Origin: Candidatus Aminicenantota bacterium
GTDB lineage: Bacteria > Acidobacteriota > Aminicenantia > Aminicenantales > Saccharicenantaceae
DNA length: 64,000 bases
Direction: 5' to 3'
NCBI GenBank assembly: GCA_026393975.1
Contig: JAPKZD010000005.1
Span: 1-64,000 of the forward strand
Position 1 is the stretch's first letter, and each line of letters opens with the position of its first letter. The translations under genes were made by a program, and so were the position numbers. The notes beneath the pieces are model-generated. The model had not been told where the DNA came from, did not search any database, and was given only the letters and a program-made list of their open reading frames with translations. Positions 42,994 through 51,719 of the stretch are shown in pieces.

Positions 42994-44794
42994 GATCGGC
43001 CTCCTTGCAAGCGGGCCGGCGGTTGGCGGCCGCGCAGCCGTCCTGGATGGCCGCCGCGAGGTCGAACTCGGGGACGAAGTCCCTGCCCTTCTGGATCCGG
43101 GCCTCGTAGAGCTCCGGAAAATTCTGCATCGTCGTCAGGATCGGATTGGGCGAGGTTTGCCCAAGGCCGCACCGGCTGGTGGCCTTGACCAGCTTGCCCC
43201 AGGCCTCGAGGTCGCGGAGGTCGCCTTCGGTGCCCTTCCCGTGGGCGACTTTCTCGAATTTCTTTTTGAGCAGGACGTTCCCCGCCCGGCAGGGAGTACA
43301 CCAGCCGCAGGACTCCTCGACGAAGAACTCCATGAAATTCTCGACGACTTCGAAGATGTCCCGGTCGGGCCCGAAGACGATGACGGAGCCTCCCGTCGGG
43401 AGGTCGGAAAAGCAGATCTTTCTCTGGTACCCGGCCTTGGAGACGCAGGTCCCCGAAGGGCCGCCGACCTGGACGGCCTTGGCCTCCGGGGCGCCGGCCA
43501 TGTCCAGGAGTTCGGCGATGGAAAGGCCGTACTCGACCTCATAGACGCCGGGCCTGGCGCAGTCCCCGGAGACGCTCAAAAGCTTGGTGCCCGCGGACTT
43601 CGGTGTGCCCATGGCCTTGAACCAGGCCGCGCCCTCGACGACGATCCGGGCCGCCGTGGCCAGCGTCTCCACGTTATTGACGGTCGTCGGCCGGTCGAGG
43701 TAGCCGGCCTGCACGGGGAAGGGCGGCCTATCCCGCGGCTCGCCGCGCTTGCCTTCGGCCGATTCGAGGAGGGCCGACTCTTCGCCGCAGATGTAGGCGC
43801 CGGCGCCCGATTTGATGACGATGTCGAAAGAGAACTTCGGGGAACCGGCGATTCTTTTTCCGAGTATCCCTTCCTTGCGGAGGCCCGCCAGCACGGCTTC
43901 GAGGTGGGCCCGGAGATAAGCGTATTCGGACCTGAGGTAGAGGACTCCCGTGCGTGCGCCGACGGCGTAGCCGGCCACCGCCATCCCCTCGAAGAGAAGC
44001 CCGGGAAGCTCGGTCAGGACCACCCGGTCCTTGAACGTTCCGGGCTCGCCCTCGTCGGCGTTGCAGACGACATAGCGCTCGGGGGCCTTCTCGCGCCGGC
44101 AGAACTCCCACTTGAGCCCGGTCGGGAAGCCGGCCCCTCCGCGGCCCAGCAGCCCGGCTTTCTTGACCTCGTCGATCACCTGCTCGGGTGTCATGGACAC
44201 GGCCTTCCGGACGGCCGCGCCGGGTTCGTGCGGGCCGAAGAGCACGGGCCCACGTTTCCGGATGTTGTTGGAGACCATGGCCCGGACGAGGGACGATTGG
44301 TTCGCGCCGTCCCCGAACTCGGCGACCAGGCCCGAGGCGGGCGTTCCGTCCCGGAGGCCGCGGACGATGGCCCGGGCCTTGTCGGGGGAGAGCTTGGTGA
44401 ATACCACTCCGTCGACGATGGCCGAGGGTTCCTGGTCGTTCATCCCGATGCAGGAGGTCGAGGAAAGGCCGACCCTGCCGTCCGGGGAGACCTCGCCGAA
44501 CCGGCAGTCGGCTTCCTCCTCGAACGCCCTGGCGACGGCCGTCCGTCCGTTCATCCGGGAGGTGATGCTGTCATTGAGATAGACCGTCGAGGCCCCGCGG
44601 GGGGTCAGGGAGAAGAAATGGTAGAACGTTACGGCCCCGCGGACTTCCGCTTCCGAAAGCTTGAGGTGTGCGGCGATGCGCGAGACGGCCTCCTCGGGGA
44701 CGTGCCCGAGCCGGGTCTGGACGTCGCGGATGACGTCCAGGAGCGCCGACGGGTCCTTGGGATGTTGGAGGACGATTTCTTTCTCTTGCGTCAT
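42986..44794 (-). CDS. hoxF: Hydrogenase diaphorase flavoprotein subunit
   Basis: 602 residues from ATG 44794 (GGGGA 8 nt upstream; TTG 44800 is an alternative). The N-terminal NuoE-like domain (1 to about 160) has lost three of four cluster cysteines (LNDSITSRMNG, SCIGMNDQEP), as is usual in HoxF. The NuoF-like domain binds NAD(H) and FMN (GLLGRGGAGFPTGLKW, NADEGEPGTFKDR, GAGAYICGEESALLESAEGK) and one [4Fe-4S] cluster (ESCGWCTPCRAGN). It couples hydrogen turnover to NAD(P). Confidence 0.95.
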   Translation of the reverse strand: MTQEKEIVLQHPKDPSALLDVIRDVQTRLGHVPEEAVSRIAAHLKLSEAEVRGAVTFYHFFSLTPRGASTVYLNDSITSRMNGRTAVARAFEEEADCRFGEVSPDGRVGLSSTSCIGMNDQEPSAIVDGVVFTKLSPDKARAIVRGLRDGTPASGLVAEFGDGANQSSLVRAMVSNNIRKRGPVLFGPHEPGAAVRKAVSMTPEQVIDEVKKAGLLGRGGAGFPTGLKWEFCRREKAPERYVVCNADEGEPGTFKDRVVLTELPGLLFEGMAVAGYAVGARTGVLYLRSEYAYLRAHLEAVLAGLRKEGILGKRIAGSPKFSFDIVIKSGAGAYICGEESALLESAEGKRGEPRDRPPFPVQAGYLDRPTTVNNVETLATAARIVVEGAAWFKAMGTPKSAGTKLLSVSGDCARPGVYEVEYGLSIAELLDMAGAPEAKAVQVGGPSGTCVSKAGYQRKICFSDLPTGGSVIVFGPDRDIFEVVENFMEFFVEESCGWCTPCRAGNVLLKKKFEKVAHGKGTEGDLRDLEAWGKLVKATSRCGLGQTSPNPILTTMQNFPELYEARIQKGRDFVPEFDLAAAIQDGCAAANRRPACKEADHE

Positions 44795-44885
44795 GGTCAA
44801 ATCCCCATAACCGGACTTTTAGCGTTGTAGTGTAGCATAAAAGGAATTCCAGGAAAACCCGCGTTGGCCGGAGGCACAAAAAGGC

Positions 44886-44915
44886 TTGCTTTTTGCCCCG
44901 AAAAAAAGATAGAAT
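44886..44915 (+). promoter_or_regulatory. Promoter of the lipoprotein gene
   Basis: TTGCTT (44886-44891), 18-bp spacer, TAGAAT (44910-44915); leader about 35 nt with AAGGAGGA before ATG 44958. Confidence 0.55.
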
Positions 44916-44957
44916 TCAAAAAGAGTGATTTCGGACGAATCCAGGAAGGAGGAACAA

Positions 44958-45653
44958 ATGAGGAAAAAGACTCTCTTCGTGATCGGTTTTCTGGTCGCGT
45001 TTCTTGTCATCCCGGGATGTAGCCCGCAGCCTGAGAAGGGCCTTCTCGCCAGGTACTTCAACGCCGTCACGCTGAACGACAACGACACGATGTCCAGCAT
45101 GGCCCTCGATCCCTTCCAGCCCGACATGACCTCCTGGAACATCGTCAGCATCGGCCCGGATAAAATCGAGCCGGCCAAGCTGCCCGACCTGAACAAGGCA
45201 GAGATCGAGATGAAGAAAGCCCAGGACGCCCAGATCGGCCCGACGATAGACGCCGACACGCTCCTCAAGGACGCCCAGTACGAGAAGGACACGTCCAGGT
45301 CCTCCGCCGGAAAGGCCGCTGCCCAGAGGAAGATCGACGAGCTCCAGGCCAAGTACAACGCGGAAAACGCCAAGATGCAGGCGCTCAAGAAGGACTATAA
45401 CGTCGCCAAGGCCGCCGCGGCCGCGGAAGAGGAGATGACCATGTTCTCCCTCGACCCCCGGCTCCAGCTCCCGACCGTCCGCGAGCTCACCGGAACTGTC
45501 CATTCCAAGGATGTCGTGGTGGCGATCAAGACCAAAGCTGGGGGCATGAAGAACTACAAGCTCATCATGAAGCAGTACCTGCTCAAGGACGAGGTCAACA
45601 ACGTCCCCCACCGCGGCCGTTGGGTCATCGTCAAGTTCGAGCCCCTCTCCTGA
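44958..45653 (+). CDS. Lipoprotein with central coiled coil, unknown function
   Basis: 231 residues from ATG 44958 with AAGGAGGA upstream. The signal peptide ends in a lipobox (LVIPGC, Cys about residue 21). A NTF2/DUF-like N-terminal part (LLARYFNAVTLNDNDTMSSMAL) is followed by an Ala/Lys-rich coiled coil (about 115-160: AQRKIDELQAKYNAENAKMQ) and a beta-rich C-terminus. No family is recognised. It is monocistronic and faces away from the hox operon. Confidence 0.75.
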   Translation: MRKKTLFVIGFLVAFLVIPGCSPQPEKGLLARYFNAVTLNDNDTMSSMALDPFQPDMTSWNIVSIGPDKIEPAKLPDLNKAEIEMKKAQDAQIGPTIDADTLLKDAQYEKDTSRSSAGKAAAQRKIDELQAKYNAENAKMQALKKDYNVAKAAAAAEEEMTMFSLDPRLQLPTVRELTGTVHSKDVVVAIKTKAGGMKNYKLIMKQYLLKDEVNNVPHRGRWVIVKFEPLS

Positions 45654-45668
45654 GGGGCCCGGGCTTTT
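45641..45668 (+). terminator. Hairpin over the lipoprotein stop codon
   Basis: GCCCCTC (45641-45647) and GAGGGGC (45652-45658) flank the TGA stop; a short T-run follows at 45665-45668. Confidence 0.45.
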
Positions 45669-45679
45669 CGCGGCGGATA

Positions 45680-45707
45680 TTGACTCTTTTCCCCCCATCA
45701 CTATAAT
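45680..45707 (+). promoter_or_regulatory. Promoter of the tRNA-Lys/tRNA-Glu unit
   Basis: TTGACT (45680-45685), 16-bp spacer, perfect TATAAT (45702-45707), 12 bp before tRNA-Lys. Confidence 0.75.
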
Positions 45708-45719
45708 AGTGTTTTTTCT

Positions 45720-45791
45720 GGGCCGTTAGCTCAGAGGGAGAGCACCGGCCTTTTAAGCCGGGTGTCGCTGGTTCGAGTCCAGCACGGCTCA
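45720..45791 (+). tRNA. tRNA-Lys (UUU)
   Basis: Full cloverleaf: acceptor GGGCCGT/ACGGCTC, D-arm GCTC/GAGC with a short loop, anticodon loop CTTTTAA (anticodon TTT), T-arm with GGTTCGAGTCC. CCA is not encoded. Confidence 0.95.
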
Positions 45792-45800
45792 TGTTTTTTT

Positions 45801-45873
45801 GCCCCTGTCGTCTAGAGGCCCAGGACACTGCCCTTTCAAGGCGGCAACACGGGTTCGAATCCCGTCGGGGGCG
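45801..45873 (+). tRNA. tRNA-Glu (UUC)
   Basis: Acceptor GCCCCTG/CGGGGGC, anticodon loop CTTTCAA (anticodon TTC) on stem TGCC/GGCG, T-arm CGGGTTCGAATCCCG. CCA not encoded. It follows tRNA-Lys by 9 bp and shares its promoter. Confidence 0.95.
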
Positions 45874-45880
45874 CTTTCCC
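45832..45880 (+). repeat. tRNA-Glu 3' segment, copy 1 (att-like)
   Basis: The anticodon-to-3' end of tRNA-Glu plus seven flanking bases recur at 46180-46227 with only a few differences, as direct repeats 348 bp apart. Confidence 0.7.
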
Positions 45881-45902
45881 TCATGCCCGGGATCGGCCGC
45901 CT

Positions 45903-46154
45903 TCAGGATCGGTCCGGCCCTTGAGCCTGCTCCTCGGCTTCCCCCCGCTGCTCCGCAGCGGTGCGGCTTTTTCTGTAGAGCCGGAAAACATAGACGGCCG
46001 GAAGCTCGTAGAGCGTGATGATGACCGGGGAGAGGATGAGCCAGTAGATATTGAAATTCCCGGCGAAAAGGAAGACGAACCCGCCGATGCCGGCCAGGCC
46101 GAGGACGACGGCGGCGGCCAGATACAGAGTTGCCCTGGTTTTCGGCTTGGACAT
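45903..46154 (-). CDS. Small membrane protein between tRNA-Glu repeats
   Basis: 83 residues from ATG 46154 (GAGAAGG 7 nt upstream). Two hydrophobic helices (LYLAAAVVLGLAGIGGFVFLF and IYWLILSPVIITLYELPAVYVF) are followed by a basic then acidic/Gln-rich tail. No family recognised. It is the only gene between the tRNA-Glu gene and its duplicated 3' fragment, so it may be cargo of a decayed small integrated element. Confidence 0.6.
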   Translation of the reverse strand: MSKPKTRATLYLAAAVVLGLAGIGGFVFLFAGNFNIYWLILSPVIITLYELPAVYVFRLYRKSRTAAEQRGEAEEQAQGPDRS

Positions 46155-46179
46155 CTTCATTCCTTCTCTGCCAAGCGGT

Positions 46180-46227
46180 CCTTTCAAGGCAGCAACATGG
46201 GTTCGAATCCCGTCGGGAGCGCTTCCC
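46180..46227 (+). pseudogene. Truncated tRNA-Glu 3' fragment, copy 2
   Basis: Matches tRNA-Glu from the anticodon loop through the T-arm and acceptor 3' strand (about 45 of 48), but the 5' half is missing, so it cannot fold as a tRNA. The stretch 46228-46326 after it shows no gene. Confidence 0.8.
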
Positions 46228-46326
46228 CCCGAGAAGAGTGATCTATTAGGATATTTCGCAGAAATACGCCTCCGTGTATGCTCCGGCGCATTTCTGCCTC
46301 CTCCGCTCGCTTCGCGAGCTCCGGGA

Positions 46327-46398
46327 TGGGCGGTGCAGGGCTCGAACCTGCGACCCCCGGTTTGTAAGACCGATACTCTACCGCTGAGCTAACCGCCC
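46327..46398 (-). tRNA. tRNA-Val (UAC)
   Basis: Minus strand: acceptor GGGCGGT/ACCGCCC, D-arm GCTC/GAGT, anticodon loop CTTACAA (anticodon TAC), T-arm with GGTTCGAGCCC. CCA not encoded. Confidence 0.95.
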
Positions 46399-46435
46399 GC
46401 CGCGCCGGCGTTCTTCTGTCCGTCCGGGCGCCCCT

Positions 46436-46464
46436 AGGGTAGAGTAAACCCCCTACCCTGTCAA
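46436..46464 (-). promoter_or_regulatory. Promoter of tRNA-Val
   Basis: TTGACA (46464-46459), 17-bp spacer, TACCCT (46441-46436) on the minus strand, about 38 bp before the tRNA. Confidence 0.6.
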
Positions 46465-46522
46465 GGAGAGCGGGGGCCCCGGGCCCGCCTCTCATTCATT
46501 TGACCCGTTCGCCGGCGCTAAG

Positions 46523-46600
46523 CCCCGCCTTTCAAGGCGGGGATGAGAAGCGAGGCTCAGGGTTAACCCCGAATAAGCCCCGGCCTTGCTAGGACCGGGG
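46523..46600. repeat. Two GC-rich hairpins between tRNA-Val and rplU
   Basis: CCCCGCCTT/AAGGCGGGG near 46523-46544 and CCCCGG/CCGGGG arms near 46578-46600. They separate two divergent promoters; function unknown. Confidence 0.5.
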
Positions 46601-46610
46601 AGTCCTGGGG

Positions 46611-46639
46611 TTGACTTCCGGCGGGTCCTATGCTAAATT
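46611..46639 (+). promoter_or_regulatory. Sigma-70 promoter of rplU-rpmA-obg
   Basis: TTGACT (46611-46616), 17-bp spacer, TAAATT (46634-46639). The leader of about 35 nt contains a small stem TATCC/GGATA (46656-46673). Confidence 0.75.
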
Positions 46640-46680
46640 TAACGTCCAACTTTCTTATCCCGATCGAAGGATAGGCCAAA

Positions 46681-47199
46681 ATGTACGCAGTGATCGTGAC
46701 AGGCGGAAAACAGTATCGCGTCAAGGAAGGGGACGTTCTGTCCGTCGAGAAGCTGAACATCGAGCCGGGCCGAAAGGCCCAGTTCGACCGCGTTCTCCTG
46801 ATCGAGGACGGAGACGACATCCGGGTGGGGACGCCGGTTCTCGATAACGCTATGGTTCTGGCGCTCGTCCTCGAGAATTACAAGGACGAGAAAGTCCTCG
46901 TCTTCAAGAAAAAGAGAAGGAAACAGTACCGTCGGACCCGCGGGCACAGGCAGCCCCTGACCAAGATTCGCATCGTCCGGATCACCGTGGACAGAACCCT
47001 GATCACGGCCGCGGATCTGGCCGAGGAAAAGCTGGCCCCCGTCGAGAAGCCGGTCCAGGCGGCCAAGCCCAAGGCCGCCGCTCCGGCCCCCCAGCCCAAA
47101 AAAGCCCCGGCCAAGGCGCCCAAGAAAAAAGAGGTCGTCAAGCCGAAAACCGTCAAGAAGCCGGCCGCCCACAAAACGAAGAAAGCGACCAAGGAGTAA
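46681..47199 (+). CDS. rplU: 50S ribosomal protein L21 with long basic tail
   Basis: 172 residues against about 103 for typical L21. The first 105 residues are standard (MYAVIVTGGKQYRVKEGD, LVFKKKRRKQYRRTRGHRQPLTKIRI). Residues about 106-172 are a low-complexity Ala/Lys/Pro extension (QAAKPKAAAPAPQPKKAPAK and similar), probably disordered and RNA-contacting. First gene of the rplU-rpmA-obg-nadD-rsfS run. Confidence 0.96.
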   Translation: MYAVIVTGGKQYRVKEGDVLSVEKLNIEPGRKAQFDRVLLIEDGDDIRVGTPVLDNAMVLALVLENYKDEKVLVFKKKRRKQYRRTRGHRQPLTKIRIVRITVDRTLITAADLAEEKLAPVEKPVQAAKPKAAAPAPQPKKAPAKAPKKKEVVKPKTVKKPAAHKTKKATKE

Positions 47200-47202
47200 G
47201 CC

Positions 47203-48498
<1,296 letters not shown>

Positions 48499-48499
<1 letters not shown>

Positions 48500-49155
48500 T
48501 GGAGATGATCGGCCTTTTCGGCGGGACGTTCGATCCGATCCATTTCGGGCATCTGAGGGCCGCGGCGGAAGTCCGCCGGCGGGCCCGGCTCGACCGCGTC
48601 CTGTTCATCCCGTCCTATCTCCCGCCGCATAAAAAATCCGGGGCGGTCGCCTCGGCGGCCGACCGTCTCCGCATGGTCGAGCTCGCCTGCCGCTGGCGCA
48701 AGGGGTTCGAGGCCTCGCCCGTCGAAGTGGAGGCCGGCGAAAAGTCCTACTCCATCCTGACCCTGCGGAAGATCCGGGCCCTCTCGCCCGACGCCCGCCT
48801 TTTTTTCATCCTAGGCGTCGACGCCTTCCTGGATATCGGGACATGGCGGGAATACCATCGGGTCCTCGAAGAATGTTTTTTTATCGTCATGGGGCGGCCG
48901 GGCTTCGAGCTCGACCGGGCCCGGGATGTCCTCGACGGTAAGCTTCGGGATTCGATCGGCCCGCTCGTGACCGGCGAAGGCGCCACCGGGCCCCTCCCGC
49001 CGCGGACCAGGATCTTCCTCCTGCCGATCCGTGCCTTGGACATCTCCTCGACGGCGATCAGGGAAAGAGTCCGCCGCGGCGAAACTCTCGACGGGCTCGT
49101 CCCCGGAGCCGTCGACGCCTATATTCGGGAACACCAACTCTACCGAGGTCGATAG
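48499..49155 (+). CDS. nadD: Nicotinate-nucleotide adenylyltransferase
   Basis: 218 residues from ATG 48499, overlapping the obg stop (TGATG). Nucleotidyltransferase motifs GLFGGTFDPIHFGHL, PSYLPPHKK, FFILGVDAFLDIGTWREY and ISSTAIRERVRRG. It converts NaMN to NaAD in NAD synthesis; nadE is 3 kb away. Confidence 0.95.
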
Positions 49156-49160
49156 GAGCC

Positions 49161-49532
49161 ATGGCAGAAGAAAAGAAAAAAAAGCTCACCAAAAGGGGCC
49201 TGCCCGCGTCGGTCCGGCTGGCCGTCGAGACGGCGCTCGCCAAGAAGGCCGAGAACCTCTGCGTCCTCGACCTGCGGGAGCTCTGCTCGTTCACCGACTT
49301 TTTCCTGGTCATGAACGGGAACTCGTCCCGGCAGAACGCTGCCGTCGCTGAGGCGGTCGAGGCGGCGCTTAGGCCGGCCGGCCTCCGTCCGTTGAGCGTC
49401 GAGGGCCGGGAGTCGGCGGAATGGGTCCTGCTCGACTACGGCTCGCTCGTCGTCCACGTCTTCTCGCTGACTGCGCGGGACCGCTACTCCCTCGAAAAGC
49501 TGTGGGGCGACGCCCCCCGGCTGGACTTCTAG
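49161..49532 (+). CDS. rsfS: Ribosomal silencing factor RsfS
   Basis: 123 residues; family core with VLDLRELCSFTDFFLVMNGNS, RQNAAVAEAVEAAL, EWVLLDYGSLVVHVF and RYSLEKLWGDA. A Lys-rich start (MAEEKKKKLTKRG) precedes it. It binds L14 to block subunit joining. nadD-rsfS linkage is conserved. Confidence 0.95.
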   Translation: MAEEKKKKLTKRGLPASVRLAVETALAKKAENLCVLDLRELCSFTDFFLVMNGNSSRQNAAVAEAVEAALRPAGLRPLSVEGRESAEWVLLDYGSLVVHVFSLTARDRYSLEKLWGDAPRLDF

Positions 49533-49573
49533 GCGTTCCCGTCCATCCGCCCGTCCCGGCCGGGAAAAAGGGG

Positions 49574-49602
49574 TTGACAAGCCGGGGTCGAATCGTTATT
49601 GT
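49574..49602 (+). promoter_or_regulatory. Sigma-70 promoter of rlmH with very short leader
   Basis: TTGACA (49574-49579), 17-bp spacer, TATTGT (49597-49602). Predicted start near 49609, only about 9-12 nt before the start codons; no Shine-Dalgarno. Confidence 0.6.
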
Positions 49603-49617
49603 TTTAGGGCGTTTTCG

Positions 49618-50088
49618 GTGATGCGCCTGATATTCCTTTGGCCCGGAAAAACGAAAAGTCCCGAGTTGCGGGACCTGGAGGATTTTTTCGCGGCGCGCAT
49701 CCGGGGCTTTGCGACGTGCGACATTATCGCCACCCGCGAGGCCCGGGGGCTCGAAGAAAAATTCGCCGATAAGATCAAGGACCTCGAAGCGCGGGGCCTT
49801 GAAAAACACCTCGCCGGGGCCTACGTGATCTCGCTCGAGGACAGGGGAAAAGAGATGACGTCTCATGAATTCGCGTGCTTCCTCCGCGGCCGGGAGAGAG
49901 ATTCGGGAAAACCTCTGGCCTTTGTCGTAGGCGGTTTTCTCGGACTCGCGGACCGGATCGTGGAGAAGGCCGACATGAGGCTGTCGCTGTCGCGCATGAC
50001 GTTCTCGCACGAACTCGCCCGCATACTCCTGCTCGAGCAGGTCTACCGGGCCCTGACCATCATCGGGGGCCGGCAATACGCCAAATGA
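49618..50088 (+). CDS. rlmH: 23S rRNA (pseudouridine-1915-N3) methyltransferase
   Basis: 156 residues from GTG 49618 (or ATG 49621). SPOUT fold with the late knot motif FVVGGFLGLADRIVEKADMRLSLSRMTFSHELARILLLEQVYRA and ending GGRQYAK; the usual family ending is HPYHK-like, so the C-terminus is slightly divergent. It methylates Psi1915 of 23S rRNA. Confidence 0.93.
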   Translation: MMRLIFLWPGKTKSPELRDLEDFFAARIRGFATCDIIATREARGLEEKFADKIKDLEARGLEKHLAGAYVISLEDRGKEMTSHEFACFLRGRERDSGKPLAFVVGGFLGLADRIVEKADMRLSLSRMTFSHELARILLLEQVYRALTIIGGRQYAK

Positions 50089-50100
50089 GAGGGTTTTCCC

Positions 50101-50472
50101 ATGGTCAAGAAAATGAACAAGAAAGAAAAAGACGAATTCCGGAAGATGCTCGCCGCAAAAAAAGAGAGCATCATCAGGAAGCTTAGCGAAACGATCGCCG
50201 AGAGCAAGGAGATGGAGTCCAACGTCGCCCAGGACCTTGTCGACAAGGCGGAAACATCCTACACGAAGGAATTCCTCCTGAGCCTGACGGACACCGAGCG
50301 GCGGCAGCTCCTGCTCATCGACGAGGCTCTCAAGCGGCTCGAGCATGGCGAATTCGGCGTCTGCCAACTCTGCCACAAGGACGTCGGCGGAAAGCGGCTC
50401 GAAGCCATCCCTTGGACGCCCTACTGCATCGACTGCCAGGAGAAGGCCGAGGAAGAGCTGAAAGCCCAGTGA
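50101..50472 (+). CDS. DksA/TraR-family zinc-finger protein
   Basis: 123 residues. An N-terminal coiled coil (about 1-75) is followed by a DksA/TraR C4 zinc finger (CQLCHKDVGGKRLEAIPWTPYCIDC). The coiled-coil tip lacks an obvious DxxDxA motif, so it may not act exactly like DksA on RNA polymerase. Overlaps comF by 4 bp. Confidence 0.85.
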   Translation: MVKKMNKKEKDEFRKMLAAKKESIIRKLSETIAESKEMESNVAQDLVDKAETSYTKEFLLSLTDTERRQLLLIDEALKRLEHGEFGVCQLCHKDVGGKRLEAIPWTPYCIDCQEKAEEELKAQ

Positions 50473-51212
50473 CCGGCACTTTTCGGGCCCGGGCGGCGTC
50501 CCTGGCCAAGCTCGTCGAGCTCCTCCTTTACCCGTCCTTCTGCCGCCTCTGCGCGGAACCCCTCGACGAGCCCGGCGAGAAGGTCGTCTGCCGCACCTGC
50601 CTGGCCAAGCTCTCTCCCCGCGGCGGGCCGTCGTGCCCGCTTTGCGGACGGTTCCATGAAGGGGAGGGGGAGGACCACATCTGTTCGAGGTGCCTGGAGC
50701 GGGCGCCGGCGTTCTCCCTCCACCGCTCTTGCGGGGCTTACAGCGGGACACTCAAAGACGTCATCCTGCTCTTCAAGTACCGGAAGTACGCGCCGCTCAG
50801 CCGGCCCCTTGCCGAATTCGCCGAACGATGCCTGGCCTCCGACCCGAAGTTGTGGGCGGGGGTGGACTTCCTCATACCCGTCCCGCTCCACCCCGCCAGG
50901 AAACGGGAAAGAGGCTTCAACCAATCCCGCCTCCTCGCCCGCGACCTGGGCCGGCTCCGGGGACTGACGGTGCTCGAGGGGTGCCTGGTCAAAGCGAAGA
51001 ACGTCCCGCCGCAGGCCGGTCTCCGCGCGGCCGAACGCGAGGACAACGTCAAGAAGGCCTATACCGTGAGACGCCGGCAGAAGGTCCGGGGAAAAACGCT
51101 CATCCTCATGGACGACGTCACGACGACCGGGGCGACCCTCCGCGAGTGCGCCCGGGTCCTCGTCAAAGCCGGCGCGCGGGATGTGCGGGCCGTCACGCTG
51201 GCGCGGGCCTGA
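50469..51212 (+). CDS. comF: ComF-family phosphoribosyltransferase-like protein
   Basis: 247 residues from GTG 50469, overlapping the preceding stop (GTGA). Zinc-ribbon-like N-terminus (CRLCAEPL, CRTCLAKL, CPLCGRF, CSRCLER) precedes the PRTase domain (IPVPLHPARKRERGFNQSRLLA, LILMDDVTTTGATLRECA). ComF proteins support DNA uptake during transformation. It fits with dprA and the ComEA-like gene. Confidence 0.92.
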   Translation: MTGTFRARAASLAKLVELLLYPSFCRLCAEPLDEPGEKVVCRTCLAKLSPRGGPSCPLCGRFHEGEGEDHICSRCLERAPAFSLHRSCGAYSGTLKDVILLFKYRKYAPLSRPLAEFAERCLASDPKLWAGVDFLIPVPLHPARKRERGFNQSRLLARDLGRLRGLTVLEGCLVKAKNVPPQAGLRAAEREDNVKKAYTVRRRQKVRGKTLILMDDVTTTGATLRECARVLVKAGARDVRAVTLARA

Positions 51213-51217
51213 GCGGC

Positions 51218-51694
51218 TTACTTCTTGGATTTTTCGGCCCGGGCCGGGAGGGGCTTCAGGATCTTGACCTTGCGGGGCTTGAGCTCGGCCCGCTTGGGCA
51301 TCCTGATCTTGAGAACGCCGTTCTCGTGTTCGGCTTCGATGTGGTCCTGGTCGATGTAGCTCGGCAGGGCGAACGAGCGGAAGAACGAGCCGTAAGATCG
51401 CTCGATGCGGTGGTAGTTCTCCTCTTTGGTCTCCTTCTCGAATTTCCGTTCGCCGCGAAGGGTCAGGGTGTTGTCTTCGACCTTGATCTCGACGTCTTTT
51501 TCGTCGACGCCGGGGATCTCGGCGGCCAGGACGACCTCGTTCTCGTTCTCATAAATGTCCACGGGCGGGGCCCACGCGCCGGCCATGATGTCCTTTTCCT
51601 CGGACTTAGGGCCGGACATGTCCTCGAAAAGCCGGTTCATCCTGTCCCTGAGGGCGACGATATCCCTGGTGGGATCCCATTTGATGATCGCCAT
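51218..51694 (-). CDS. Hsp20/alpha-crystallin small heat shock protein
   Basis: 158 residues. N-terminal WDPTRDIVALRDRMNRLFEDM, alpha-crystallin domain (about 42-135: APPVDIYENENEVVLAAEIPG, LTLRGERKFE, FFRSFALPSYID, AEHENGVLKIRMPK). A basic tail follows. Downstream of rsmI (25 bp) on the same strand. No CIRCE element is seen in the short gap. Confidence 0.95.
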   Translation of the reverse strand: MAIIKWDPTRDIVALRDRMNRLFEDMSGPKSEEKDIMAGAWAPPVDIYENENEVVLAAEIPGVDEKDVEIKVEDNTLTLRGERKFEKETKEENYHRIERSYGSFFRSFALPSYIDQDHIEAEHENGVLKIRMPKRAELKPRKVKILKPLPARAEKSKK

Positions 51695-51719
51695 TTGTTA
51701 CCTCTGATTATTCAATAAG

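Noticed and set aside
42986-44794. Loss of cluster cysteines in the HoxF N-terminus as a defect
   Set aside because: HoxF proteins of group 3d hydrogenases characteristically lack this cluster, so it is normal.
46180-46227. Second functional tRNA-Glu
   Set aside because: The 5' acceptor strand, D-arm and 5' anticodon stem are missing.
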